The notes: generated by a model from the letters alone, not told the origin. A DNA stretch of 64,000 bases from Meconema thalassinum (GCA_946902985.2 OX336398.1:236080362-236144361); one strand, 5' to 3'. Positions 41,772 through 53,044 are shown, numbered from the stretch's first letter. Program-made: numbers and translations.

Positions 41772-44700
41772 ATGGAAATGGATCTTTTGCTATTCCTTAT
41801 CATACTTATGGCAACAACACTACTCCAATGGAATATCAACAGCTATCGATCCCAGTTAGAATTCCTACAACTCCTAATAAATAATTACCAACCACCCATT
41901 ATCTGTCTCCAAGAGACCAACTTTCGGAACGATTTTGCTGCTAATCTAAGACTTTACAATGTGTATCATAAAAACAGAACTAATGCAAGTCATGCAAGTG
42001 GAGGAGTAGCTACCTATGTCAAAAACAATATTTACCTTAAAGAAATTTCTTTAAACTCCAATTTGGAAGCTGTAGCCGTCTCATTGCATCTACCTCCCTA
42101 TCTGTGTATCTGCAATATTTATATACCAAACAGTTATCTATTTCACGGAGATGATCTACGAAATCTTATCCGTCAGCTACCTAAACCATTCATTCTAGTA
42201 GGCGACTTCAACAGCCATAACACGTTATGGGGCAGTCATCACTCCGATGCAAGAGGGAAGGAGATAGAAAAGATACTAGATGAATTTGACCTAATTCTAA
42301 TGAATTCAACTGCTCCAACTCGTTTCGATATTGCTCATGGAACCTATAGTAGCATAGACCTAACTATCTGCACTCCAGAGATAGCAACTGGTTTTGACTG
42401 GTCTATTCGACGCTCCAAGGAAATAGTGACCACTTCCCCATACTGATCAATAACGACAACGCTTCAATCAACGCCCCGATACGCCAAACCCTTAAATGGA
42501 ACTTAAATAAAGCAAATTGGACGCAGTTCAATCATATAGTCAACAACCATTTAATTGGCCTAACCCATCCACATGACTTCCCTTCCAAACACATCAATGA
42601 TATTGTTCAAGATTTTACAGAAGCAATAGTTAAATCTGCAAACCTTAGTGTTCCGAAAATAAAGATAAACCCGTGTAAGAAGACAGTACCTTGGTGGAAC
42701 GACGCATGCAAGGAAGCTCTAAAGAATAAAAACCATGCTTTCTATGTCTTTAAGAGAAAACCAACTCCTGAAAATAAAGCCCAATTTCAGAAATGTAGAG
42801 CAATCGCCCGAAAAGAAATTAAAGATAGCAAAAAGAACTCGTGGCTGACATTTGTTTCCTCACTAAATTCTCAAACTCCACAAAAAGAAGTATGGAATAA
42901 ACTCAAACGTGTAAATGGTAAATATAACCAGTTCCACATTACTTCTCTCAGAAACCCGAATGATGGATCCTTCATAACCAACCCTCAAAACTTTGCTGAT
43001 AAATTAGCTGACACATTCTCCGAGATTTCTAGTGACCACAATTATGACCAACATTTTCTCCATATAAAGAAAACCAGCAAACCTCTTGATCTAAAAAAGA
43101 ACCTCCTCCGACTCCAATTCTAATTTAAATGAACCTTTTCAATTACAGGACATGATTATTGAACTTGACAAATGTGGCAAATCCAGCCCTGGCCCAGATA
43201 CGGTCCCTTATGAGTTCCTAAGACAGCTCCCACTAAACGCATTAAATTATCTTCTGGCTATTTTCAACTACATATGGACCTCTCAGACGTTCCCTGATCA
43301 ATGGCGCAGAGCCATTGTTGTTCCAATACTCATGCCAGGGAAGGATAACTCAATTGCAGAAAATTACCGTCCAATCGCTTTAACAAATGCAATGTGCAAA
43401 TTAATGGAGAAAATTGTTAACAGGAGATTACGATGGTATCTTGAACATATAAACTTTTTAGTGATGTACAAAGTGGATTTCGTAAAGGACGTTCAACTGT
43501 CGATACTCTCATAAGTTTGGAGTCTGAAATTATGGAAGCTTTCCTAAACAACCATCACCTCATAGCAGTTAGTCTAGATATTGAAAAGGCATATGACATG
43601 GTGTTCAAAGACCATGTACTTAAATCATTGATGGAATATAACATTTCAGGAAATATGCTCTATTTCATCTACAACTTCCTCAAAGATCGTAGAATTCAAG
43701 TTAAGACAAATTGCATTTTGTTACAGGAAGTTACAATCGACAATGGAGTCCCTCAAGGATCAGTTATCAGTGTTACTTTATTCCTGGTCTCAATAAACGG
43801 AATTGTATCCAACATCCACTTGCCAGTAAAGGCTTGTCTTTTTGCCGACGATTTGACCATATTCTGTGCTGGAAGAAATAGTTCAACTACTCAACAACTA
43901 CTTCAAGAATCACTTGAAAATATTCAACAATGGGCCAAGATTACTGGATTCAAGTTCTCCAAAACAAAGTCCAAATGCATAGTATTCTCTAAAAACAAAC
44001 ACTCTGTACCAGATCCCGAGCTCAACATAAACAGTCATAAAATTGAGACAGTATCTACTCTTAAAATCCTGGGAATTCTCTTTGATAGTAAATTAAGTTG
44101 GATTCCATACCTGAAAAATCTCAAGGATGAGTTTCTACGACGGATTAATTTAATGAAGATTCTCGCAGCAAAAAACTGGGGAGCAGACTATCAAGTGCTC
44201 ATGAATACTTATAGATCAATTATTAGGGCCAAATTAGATTATGGCAGTATAGTATACAACTCTGCAACAGCGTCTTCCCTCAAGATCCTTGATTCTATCC
44301 AGTCAGCTGCTCTTCGAATTGCTCTGGGAACTCTCCGCATCAGTCCAGTAACCAGTATGCAAATAGAAGCCAATGAACCACCTCTTGCAATTAGACGTCA
44401 ACAACTAAGTTTATCATATGCACTCAAAGTATCAACTATGACTAAATCACGCATTAAGTCGTATGTTTTCCCTACTAACAGCTACACAAGAACAAACACT
44501 GAATCAAGACGACAACCTTCGCCCTTCAATGTCAGAATATCCAAGTTCCTTGAAGAATTAAACCTAAATATTCCTCCCATACTACTCTCAGACCATTCTC
44601 TTGATATCCCACCATGGACAATTACCTTACCAACAGTCAACTTCGAACTGAACAACTTGGTTAAAAACCAAACTGACAGATCACAGTACCATCGATTATT

Positions 44701-45547
44701 TCTTGAAATCTCCAATAGATACCCAATGCACAGTGCTATTTATACTGATGGTTCGAAATATGACGAAAGAAACGGTTGTGGGATAATTTATCCTGACCAT
44801 ACCATGCTTTTTCGACTTCCTGAATCTTTCACTGTTTATTCTAATGAACTCTTTGCTCTTAAACAGGCCATGAAATACATTTTGAATACAGCCAGCTGCA
44901 ACAACTCATTTATTATTTACTCCGATTCACGAAGTGCATTAAACGCAATAGAGAATCTATCTTCGACAAACGTCCTTGTACAAGAAATTCAACTGATATT
45001 CCATAAAGTGGTGAAGCAAGGTAAACAAGTCATATTTGTGTGGGTACCCTCTCACAGAGGCATTCATGGCAATGAATCTGCCGATCAAGCAGCTAAAGAA
45101 GCCACACTTGTACCTTTATGTGATCCTACAATAGCTACACCTCATACTGACATCATTTCCTACGTCAAAAGAAAAGTATTCCAACAGTGGAAGAATCATT
45201 GGCTTAGAACTTCTACCAGTAAACTCCATGAAATAACATCAGGAACCACAGAACAATATCTCCATCATAAACTTTCCAGGCAAGATCAAGTTCTAATATA
45301 ACGAATAAGAATAGGTCATACCAACATCACCCACAGCTATCTCCTCGAGAAGAAACAACCCCCTATCTGCTCAACATGTAACAGCGTACTGACTGTGCAG
45401 CACATAATCTCAGACTGTGCTCTCTACAACCACTGGCGCCAGCACAACAGCATTCCCAAGAAGATATATGAGGCCTTCTCATCTCTTTCACAGCTCAAAA
45501 AACTCATCAAGTTCTTCAAAGACTCGGAACTTTATTTCAAAATCTGA
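41772..45547 (+). pseudogene. LINE ORF2: endonuclease, RT, RNase H (frameshifted)
   Basis: The endonuclease (41772 to about 42450) has 'LLQWNINS', 'IICLQETN' and 'ILVGDFNSHNTLWGS'; its SDHF motif falls after a frameshift at about 42415. A second shift lies near 43100 and a third near 43460, within the RT. RT motifs are 'PGPDTVPYEFL', 'YRPIALTNAM', 'GVPQGS' and the catalytic FADD (about 43840). RNase H Asp/Glu/Asp/Asp residues appear in 'YTDGSKYD', 'SNELFALKQAM', 'IIYSDSRSAL' and 'HGNESADQAA'. A TAA at 45299 interrupts the end. Beyond it the same frame reads 'CSTCNSVLTVQHIISDC' and stops at 45545-45547. Confidence 0.9.
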
Positions 45548-45729
45548 TTGATCAACTCATAGTAGTGGGACTTTTCTTTATTTCTAGTGTTCATTTTATG
45601 ATTTTATAGTGTATTCAATTCAATGTATTGTATTGTATAATGTAAATTTACAGTGAAAGTCGCGATAAGACTTTCCAAGTTAAAGCGACTATAAATTAAT
45701 CTAATAAAAAATAAAAAACATTTCCCTGA

Positions 45730-45800
45730 CACCATCCATATTGACGGACACAATTTTGAACGGTTTGAGAGGTTCAAGTATCTGGGCTCAACTATCCAGA
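45730..45800 (+). pseudogene. RTE-like LINE fragment, right of the I-like insertion
   Basis: 'ERFKYLGSTIQK' is the conserved post-RT motif of RTE-type LINEs. It joins the 39898-39967 fragment once the I-like LINE and one TSD copy are removed. Confidence 0.75.
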
Positions 45801-45909
45801 AAAATAGGTTATCAATATTCCCAAACGAGAATATGATGTAATTTCCGTTTGATCAGATAAATTATCAATTAAAATGATAAAAATGGTCCGGCCAGATCAA
45901 ACCTAAAAT

Positions 45910-45985
45910 GCCAGCGTTTCGCCCCAGTTTGCCGTTGGGCTCGTCAGTTGGTACAGACACACCTCACCAATACCCTACGCATGGC
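45910..45985 (-). ncRNA. Hammerhead ribozyme, type III layout
   Basis: On the minus strand in order: a stem III strand, the cleavage triplet GUA, stem I UUGGU / ACCAA (5 bp) around loop GAGGUGUGUCUGU, core CUGACGA, stem II GCCC / GGGC around a 12-nt loop, core GAAA, then CGCUGGC. Stem III can form with GCCAUGCGU (one bulge, leaving GGGUA before stem I) or with UAGGGU directly before stem I (one mismatch). All conserved core bases (CUGANGA, GAAA, NUH) are present. Activity is unproven. Confidence 0.7.
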
Positions 45986-46217
45986 TAGCAATACTGAGAA
46001 GGCCATCACAAGACACAAAATACAAGTAGTATTGATGTCACGAGTGATGCCAATGTGCTACGGAAGACAAGCTCCCTTTCATAAAACAAAAACCTTACCT
46101 TGGCAATCCAAATAGGTTATCAATATTCCCAAATGAGAATATGATGTAATTTCCGTTTGATCAGATAAATTATCAATTAATATGATAAAAATGTTCCGGC
46201 CAGATCAAACCTAAAAT

Positions 46218-46245
46218 GCCAGCGTTTCGCCCCAGTGTGCCGTTG
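46218..46245 (-). ncRNA. Truncated hammerhead copy
   Basis: It retains the stem III 3' strand, GAAA and one side of stem II as in the full copy 308 bp upstream. The CUGANGA core and stem I are missing. Confidence 0.6.
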
Positions 46246-46261
46246 TGTAGGTAAGAATTTG

Positions 46262-47085
46262 TATTCTTTATTCTTTATTCTTTAAATGACTCTCATATGT
46301 AATTGAACCTCTGATTTTATTTTAGTTTCTTCATTGTTCTTTTGTAATGGAATGTATATCCTCTGTTTTCTGTCTTGGGGCTTCATGGCCTGTTTGAGTA
46401 CAATAAATTATGTATTTATTTATTCGTGTCAGAAGTACAAAACATAAAATGCACACAAGTACACAAACAGTTTCTGTCCAGAACTTTGCCACTTCGATAG
46501 CACTTGAATTAGCTTCAGTCAGGTCATTCATTGTGCAGCTGTACGGGCACAATCGACAGGAGAAGAGGTGCTGTGTTGTCTGGGTTGCGCCACAATCACA
46601 CAGGACTGTCTTGGTCGGTAAATGCCACTTATGCAAGTTGTCCCTGGATCTTGCAACTTCCACCCTCAGTCTGTTCAGGGACTTCCAGATTAGCCAGTTC
46701 TCTGTGTGACCAGGAGGTAGAGATCCCTTTCAGACAGAATGCTGGTCCTCTCCTTCCACACGGCAACTCGAGCTGTTGCTGCTGTTCCTTGTAATGGTTG
46801 AGTAGTTGTTAGGAAGCTCTTTCTCGATTTTAATCTTCTCTCAGCAGGTTGATATCCGAAGAGTGGGTGTGAGGTCATAGCACATGATTTACTCCTTTCG
46901 TTGTTTGCAGCCACTTCTCTTCTGATGTCAGGTGGAGCAATCCCTGCAAGATAGTACACTTTACTGATGAGAGTTGCCCTCAAGCAACCTGTAATAATCC
47001 TGCAGCTCTCATTTATGGCTACATCCACCTGCTTTGCATGGGCTGACTTGTAACACACAGGACTGGCATATTCTCCACTACAATA
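46262..47085 (-). pseudogene. Jockey/CR1-like LINE 3' fragment
   Basis: The minus-strand frame 46690-47058 ('INESCRIITGCLRATLI', 'LAGIAPPDIRREVA', 'HPLFGYQPA') and 46331-46663 ('LHKWHLPTKTVLCDCG', 'TTQHLFSCRLCP') form the C-terminal half of ORF2, ending in a C-x-C...H-x3-C cluster. A (TAAAGAA)n tail lies at about 46263-46287. A frame change separates the two parts. Confidence 0.8.
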
Positions 47086-47119
47086 GATGATGATGATGAT
47101 GATTAGACGGTAGATACAG

Positions 47120-48090
47120 AAAATAATCTTTTAAGAAAGAGGCTGCAGGGACATGGAACAACAGAAAATGGACGCTAGTGCTTCAAATGGAACAAGAGGA
47201 ATTCTATGGTAATGGCATGTTCTAAACAGGCCCGACGAGAGGGAGGGGCAAACGGGGCAGTAGCCCCGGGGCCCGGACTTGCTGAAGGGCCCGGGAAAGT
47301 GAAAAATCCCAGGGTAGACAAATTTGAAATGTTCTGATTGTCCTGTAGGCCTATTGAATGTACCTGAATCTAGAAAATATACTACCGTACTGTAATGTAT
47401 TTTGTGCAGTGAGGGCCCTCCCTATAGAACGGATACTCGCCGGGGCACTGTGTTGAGCAAGGCATTGGCGCTAGCAGCAGCGTAGTGCCCAAATAGTTTA
47501 ACACATGTCTAATGTAGGCCTATAACCTTTATAGGGTGGATACTTTCTAAATAAGCATTGCAAAGTCCAAATTAGAATTTAACCAACTAGTATGCATAAG
47601 GTTGTGAAAGGTTTTGCTTGTGATAAGAGGAAGTCAGATACAAGCAGAACGACATTAAAAATTCGCATAGAACAAAACGCTCCAAAAAAAGTTAAAACAA
47701 ATTTAAGAACCCACTGAGTTTTTAGAAAGCTTTAAAAATGGAAGGAACCCTTGCAGTTGAAGCTATGGTTGGGAAGGCCCTAAGTTAGATACCATTTGCC
47801 TGGAGAAGAAGTGGAAAACCACGGAAGGACCCGTAAGTTCTAGTCATAGGGCCCGTACACGCTCTCCACGGCCCTGGTTCTAAACACCGGAAAAATATAT
47901 CATTGCAATTTCTCGCTTATAGATATAATATTTTCCTTGCTTTCGGAGCGTTTCCACAAACAAAGCTCAAATTTTTTGATGTAATTCCTCCTTGTATGTA
48001 TTATATTTCAACACGCGCGTTTTTCAAAATTTACTTTAGTTTAATTTTGGCACATGGAAATGTTCTTGGAAAGTGCTGCTAAAATTATGC
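47120..48090 (+). repeat. Dispersed repeat R3, split by a hAT MITE
   Basis: The flanks (47120-47218 and about 47885-48090) match 31560-31890 in reverse. The middle is the MITE at 47227-47876. Confidence 0.6.
47227..47876. mobile_element. hAT MITE, 650 bp
   Basis: Ends CAGGCCCGACGAGAG and, inverted, CAGGGCCGTGGAGAG. The 8-bp TSD GTTCTAAA is at 47219-47226 and 47877-47884. No transposase is present. It carries a SINE2-like fragment at about 47745-47845 ('gcctggagaagaagtggaaa'). Confidence 0.85.
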
Positions 48091-48409
48091 AAGTTTAAAA
48101 AGATTGCAAAAGATGCAACTTACATTTGCAATTTTACGAGGAACACATACCTACCACTTGGGAATGCGAGAGGGGGAATAGACCAACAAGATAAGGAACC
48201 CTCACTCACAGGAATTTCCCTTCAGTCGAGTGCAAACAGTGACCAAGTTAACTGCTCTCAACAGGACCGCGCAAGACTCAACCAGATAAGTAGCCTGTAC
48301 CATACAACCTGAATTGACCATTTACAACAACCACATATTCACTCCAAACAAGCAAATTTCGGAGGTAAATCACCACTTCCAGTATCTCAACAAAACACCA
48401 CATAAACTA

Positions 48410-48817
48410 GTGGTTTCGATGACGTAGTCGGTAGCATGCTGAACTGCTGTGCCGAATATTACGGGTTCAAACCCGGTCCAAGTCGTAGGATTTTTTAAGA
48501 GCGTTAAAATCCTTCAGTATGCCTTCCTTCGGAGGGGAAGTAAAGCCGGTGGTCCTATGTCATAGATTTATGGCACGCAAAAGATCCTTCCACAGACTAA
48601 ACTTGTGTGAAGCTAAATTTCTAGGTTAGATTTCGTTGGAAAGCTCTATTAAAGTTCCAACGTTCACCACTAGGTATCGGTGATATCTGGTAGCGAAAGT
48701 TGGAAATTGAATGGAACTTGTAGCTCACGCTATGGGTGTCCGCTTGAAGCAGCTACAGCCTCTGACGAGCCGAACATGTCCTCGGACACTCCCGGCACTA
48801 AAAGCCATACGATAAAT
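48410..48817 (+). mobile_element. SINE3b, full length, inside R2
   Basis: Head 'GTGGTTTCGATGACGTAGTC', B box GGTTCAAACCC, 3' end 'cactaaaagccatacgataa'. The TSD CACATAAACTA is at 48399-48409 and 48818-48828. The R2 copy at 25.8-26.7 kb lacks this SINE. Confidence 0.9.
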
Positions 48818-48828
48818 CACATAAACTA

Positions 48829-49110
48829 CAACTAACAAATATTGACGAGTTACTTTATCTCAACTAATACTGCAACTAAATAAGTGTATGTATTGTAAAT
48901 ATTTTCATCCATACTTTCAGACATAGATTTTATAGCCTAAGTGTAATAGATCTGATGATGATCGCTTGACGATTGAAACTGATCATCCAAGTGTATTTAT
49001 TAATCTCATGTAATTTTTTCAGGATTAGGGAATAACCCAGCTCTATTTGGGTACATTCGTGTTGACCGACTGAAAAGCACTAAACTCTTGTTTACTAAGG
49101 CAACACTGAA
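48829..49110 (+). repeat. Dispersed repeat R2, second copy
   Basis: It matches 25835-26058 and 26579-26660 in reverse ('tattgacgagtt', 'ctgatgatgatcgcttgacg', 'gtgttgaccgactgaaaagc'). Confidence 0.75.
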
Positions 49111-49149
49111 AAATGGCTTACGCCATTATTTAAAAATATAGTTAAAAAA

Positions 49150-49887
49150 ATTACGAGCCTTACAGTAGTCGGATATGATGTGTAACAACTGAGATGTTAT
49201 TCAAATAATTCCATATTACTTACTCGCATTTTTTTTTAATAATGAACTCATAGTGCTACCTTGTGCCAGCAAACATGAAAGGATTCTCCAGTGCATCTGC
49301 AGTAGTGACATATACCTGCAACTGTGTGCGGGAGCAATCCACTGCCTACTTGATGCGAGCTGCGCTTTATACCAGCCAGTTAGTGAACCCATGCCAGCGG
49401 TGTTATTGAAAATGGCCTCTTATTGCCGATATAGCGCACTGCCATGTATAGGCGCGATTAAAAATTAGGTGTGCAGTAGGTATATTAACTGCGTTTCTCC
49501 CCGTGATACGTTTAGACCAACGAAGTTTCGAGTTCTTACATTAAATAGGAATACAGCAAAAGTATGAAGATTTAATAAATCGAAATTGTTTTCAGCAAAT
49601 ATGATATAATGAATATTTTCACACCAAAGAACGACAACTTCAAGATGATTTATTGCAGGAATTTCTTTAATGGGGCCTCCAAACCTTGAGGTAAACCGTA
49701 TGCGATTTACATTCCACATAGTCACATGGCTTACAGTACGTCGTCGTACTGATCTCCACCACCACGCGCGCTCATTGTTTCCGTCCCATCCACTTCCGTC
49801 TCTTTTCCAAAATCACTCCCACAAAAATGTCCAGCTACCGAGAGCCACAAAAATATCCAGATACCGAGTGGAAAGATGTTACACATC
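49150..49887 (-). repeat. Repeat R1, third, shortened copy
   Basis: It begins 'ttacgagccttacagtagtc' and ends 'gaaagatgttacacatc', as the other R1 copies do, but lacks the GATCGATC minisatellite and has a different middle. Short frames inside show no domain. Confidence 0.6.
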
Positions 49888-50139
49888 AAAAATGCAAAAA
49901 TACATTTATTTACAAAAAGCATGTGTCAAAGTAAGGAGGGAGTCTTGAAGAACATCTCTGATTGGTTCTTGATAGTTTTTGAGAAATCAACAACTTCTAA
50001 AGGCAATGCCGTGTCTCCGCAACCATTGCTCTATGTCTTCAGCACCACGATTCATCTCACAGTAGAAACCATAATGAAGAGTTAGTGAGATGTCTTACAG
50101 GAAACATTTTCTCGGTCAACCTCGGCCTTTCCTCCCTGT

Positions 50140-50870
50140 GATCTTTCTTTCTTGGAGATTAGTTAGGAAAGCGTTATGTCGCAAGATATGGCCTGTGAAT
50201 TTAGCTTTTCTTTTAAGGATAGTTGGTTTCAGTTCACTTTTCCCTTGAATTTCTTGGAGATTAGTTAGGAAAGTGTTAAGGTCGCAAGATGTGGCCTGTG
50301 AATTTAGCTTTTCTTTTATGGATAGTTGGTTTCAGTTCACTTTTCCCTTGAATTTCTTGGAGATTAGTTAGGAAAGCGTTATGTCGCAAGATGTGGCCTG
50401 TGAATTTAGCTTTTCTTTTATGGATAGTTGGACTCAGTTCTCTTTTCCCTTGAATTTCTTGCAGGAAGCTGATATTAGTCCTCTTTTCAATCCATTTAAC
50501 CCGTAATATTCTCCTCCAGACGCACATCTCAAACGCTTCAAGTCGCTTCCAATCCTGACCTCTGATCGTCCAAGATTCACATCCATACAGAAGCACACTC
50601 CACACAAAGGACATGACAAATTTCTTTTAATTGCAATACCCAAATTTGCATTAATCGAAAGATTTTTCTTAGTATTGAATGTCTGCTTTGCGAGCGCTAT
50701 CCGCCTTCTAATCTCTTTACTACACCTGTTGTCATTGGGGATTAGACTTCCCTAATAAGAGAAACTGGTGACTTGTTCCACTATCTTGTCAGTAAGCTTA
50801 ATGTTTGTGTGAATGTTCTCAGGATGTTGACACACCTTGGTCTTCTTAGCATTAATGTACGTAATTTTGA
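50140..50870 (-). pseudogene. RTE-like LINE fragment with triplicated segment
   Basis: The minus strand shows 'SFSYLGSLIPNDNRCSKEIR' (approximate), 'WSVLLYGCESWTIRGQDWKR', 'FEMCVWRRILRVKWIEKR' and 'KAKFTGHILR', the C-terminal region of an RTE-type ORF2. A ~103-bp segment is present three times (starts near 50151, 50253 and 50356), so 'KAKFTGHIL' occurs repeatedly. Frame breaks occur around 50630. Confidence 0.8.
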
Positions 50871-50989
50871 CAACGCAGATGACAATACTTTCTGGACAAC
50901 ATCTTCTCGGAAAGAGGTTTTAAAAAGTTGGAAAATAGCCTCAGTAACGGTAACTAGAGGCCTGGTCTACCCTTCCTTATGATAATGTG

Positions 50990-51261
50990 CAGATAGCACA
51001 ATATCGCCGCCAGGATCTGTCTCTCTCCCTCTCCCTTAGGGGAGACTACTTTATCGATTCCCTCACCACATCGGCACCTTCTCCTCCCTCAATCCGTCTC
51101 CCAGGCTCGCACAATGGAGAGAGTAATCTCCACTGTCACCTGATTCTTTTCCACTTTCGTCTCTAGCATTCAGTCTCGGGATCTATTCCACGTTTTATAA
51201 TAGAATAACAATAATAATAATAATAACAGCAATAACAATATGTAGACTACATTAGGGCTTT
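50990..51261. other. No recognisable gene
   Basis: Pyrimidine-rich DNA followed by an (AATAAC)n-type stretch at 51200-51238. Confidence 0.35.
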
Positions 51262-51710
51262 CCGCGGGTTAAAACCCGGCCGAAGTCGTCGGATTCTCTA
51301 AGAGCGTTAAATATCCCTCAGTATGCCTTCCTTCGGAGGGGAAGTAAAGCCGGAGGTCCCATGTCATAGATGTATGGCCTTCCACTAATTACACTTGTGT
51401 GAAGCTAAACTAGGTTAGATTTGACTAACGCTCTTAGGTTTCAACGTTCGTCGCCAGGATCTGACTGCGGTGGCATCTAGTAACCAATTTCAGAACTAGT
51501 TGTCGTTGACGGTGGCGTTTGGTAGCAAAAGTAGGAACTAGTTGAAAATTGAATGTCTGCAGTCCTTACTTGAATTAAAAAAGATAACATACACTAATAC
51601 AGTCATCACAATGAACACCGGTTATCAGACCGATTCTATACACACCCAAAGTACAAGGGGCTACATGACCGCGTTGTCGCAGCCCCTAAACTAAGGAACC
51701 AACCAACAAA
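51262..51710 (+). mobile_element. SINE3a, head partly missing
   Basis: It starts within the tRNA-like head at 'gcgggttaaaacccggccg' and runs to 'aaggaaccaaccaac'. It is the same 3' type as 1696-2220. Confidence 0.8.
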
Positions 51711-51780
51711 CTAAGGCTTTCAAGACCTTGAATACTTGTAATATTATCCATATTTTTGGGATTATGTCGTGTCAAATAAT

Positions 51781-53044
51781 AATAAAAATGACGAGCCTTA
51801 GAGTAGTCGCATATGATGTGTAACATCTGACATAGAAGAAACCTCACGTGAAATTGTTGATACACCGGTATTTTATACTATTATTGGCACAAATATTAAT
51901 ATATTGTAAAAGGGAGTGTTTTACAGATATTGTAGTTTACAATACGGAACTCATTTCATTAGATGATTTGTAGCTTCCACCAGCACGAGCCTAAATAAAG
52001 AATACGATATGGATCAACTAGATTAATAGACGCGACACCGCTCATAACCTTAAATTCCTTAAAAACAGGTTCTCTTCATTCACAGACCAACACGTAATTT
52101 CATATGGATTCTGTTAAAATGAATCATATTGATATGATAAATATCGTTTAAAATGATAATCTGGTAGCAAAAATATCTACCCCGCCCAGGATTCGAACCA
52201 AAGATCTCTAGATTCACAGTCATACTCAATAACCCCACGGCTATTTCGGCTACGCAAAATGTGTTGCACAAGATGGTGACTTATTTCCACGTTCCAATAA
52301 TACTGCATTACGGAATTAGGTTTCATTTATATTTTGCTTGTTTCGATAATGTTCCTGTGTGAAATTGAGTTTAAAATGCCTTATGAATAGGCCCTCTTGT
52401 GAGTAAAGAGAATGTATACAGTAATAGTTCATGAAGGCTTGCTCAATCTCGTAAAACCACAACGATTATATTATATTGATGACTACATTACCGTTATGTG
52501 GGTTAATATTTCAATAGCCATTGTGCAGAAACATAATACCGGCAATGCCGACTACAAACAATGTTTGATATAAAATGCCTTAATTAAGTGAATTATTAAT
52601 TAAGTGATAATAATTCACTTAATTAAGGCATTTTACCATTTAAATACTGATACGAAGACTTCGAACATGTACCATGTCATTTGTTTCAATCACTTGACAC
52701 CAGAGTTCGCATGAGCGTTTTCCGTTCAGTATGTCATATACATTCCACATGGCCGAGAGTGCGTCATGGTATCAATTTTCGACAACGCGCGCTCATTGTT
52801 TCTCGTGCCACTGCTAACTGGATCTTACCACTGTCCACTGGATCGATCGATCGAGCGGGCAGTGCATACTTCCGTTTTCCACCACTGCCAGCTAGTACGC
52901 ATCCGTTCGATCGATCGAGCGGGCAGTGCATACTTCCGTTCGATCCACCACTGCCAGGTCGATCGTTCTGATCCACTTCCGTCCCCAATTTTCAAAATCA
53001 CTCCCACAAAACTCCAGCAACCGGGCGGAAAGATGTTACACATC
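51781..53044 (-). repeat. Repeat R1, second copy (no SINE1 attached)
   Basis: It aligns along its length with 18521-20148 except for SINE2, which is absent. It contains the tRNA-like segment (about 52183-52258), an extra palindrome (52572-52634) and the GATCGATC minisatellite (52810-52985). GATGTGTAACATCT and its inverse AGATGTTACACATC lie near the two ends, but each is itself palindromic. Confidence 0.75.
52572..52634. repeat. Perfect 24-bp-arm palindrome inside R1
   Basis: AAAATGCCTTAATTAAGTGA... (52572-52595) pairs perfectly with 52611-52634 across a 15-bp spacer. The 19.7-kb copy of R1 has only 'TTAAGGCATTTTACC' here, so this is a local inverted duplication or small insertion. Confidence 0.85.

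Larger units (their letters stand above)
39981..45716 (+). mobile_element. Full-length I-group LINE with 13-bp TSD
   Basis: It is bounded by AACATTTCCCTGA at 39968-39980 and 45717-45729. It has about 380 bp of 5' leader, ORF1 (40360-41754), ORF2 (41772-45547, broken), a short 3' UTR and an A-rich tail ending 'aataaaaaataaaaaa'. The endonuclease, RT and RNase H order with a C-terminal Cys/His cluster is that of the I group. Only three frameshifts and one stop are seen in ORF2, so the insertion is fairly young. Confidence 0.9.
45803..46245 (-). repeat. 308-bp partial dimer carrying a hammerhead ribozyme (retrozyme-like)
   Basis: The sequence from 45803 ('aataggttatcaatattccc') repeats from 46111 at a spacing of 308 bp for about 135 bp. 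The first monomer is complete; the second stops inside its ribozyme at about 46245. A relative lies at 53728-53907. There is no coding capacity. Tandem, non-coding units of a few hundred bp with one self-cleaving ribozyme per monomer are the described layout of animal retrozymes and of hammerhead-bearing insect satellites. Confidence 0.65.

Noticed and set aside
49253..49468. 71-codon Cys-rich frame
   Set aside because: The Cys residues do not follow a known finger spacing and the frame lies in the shortened R1 copy.
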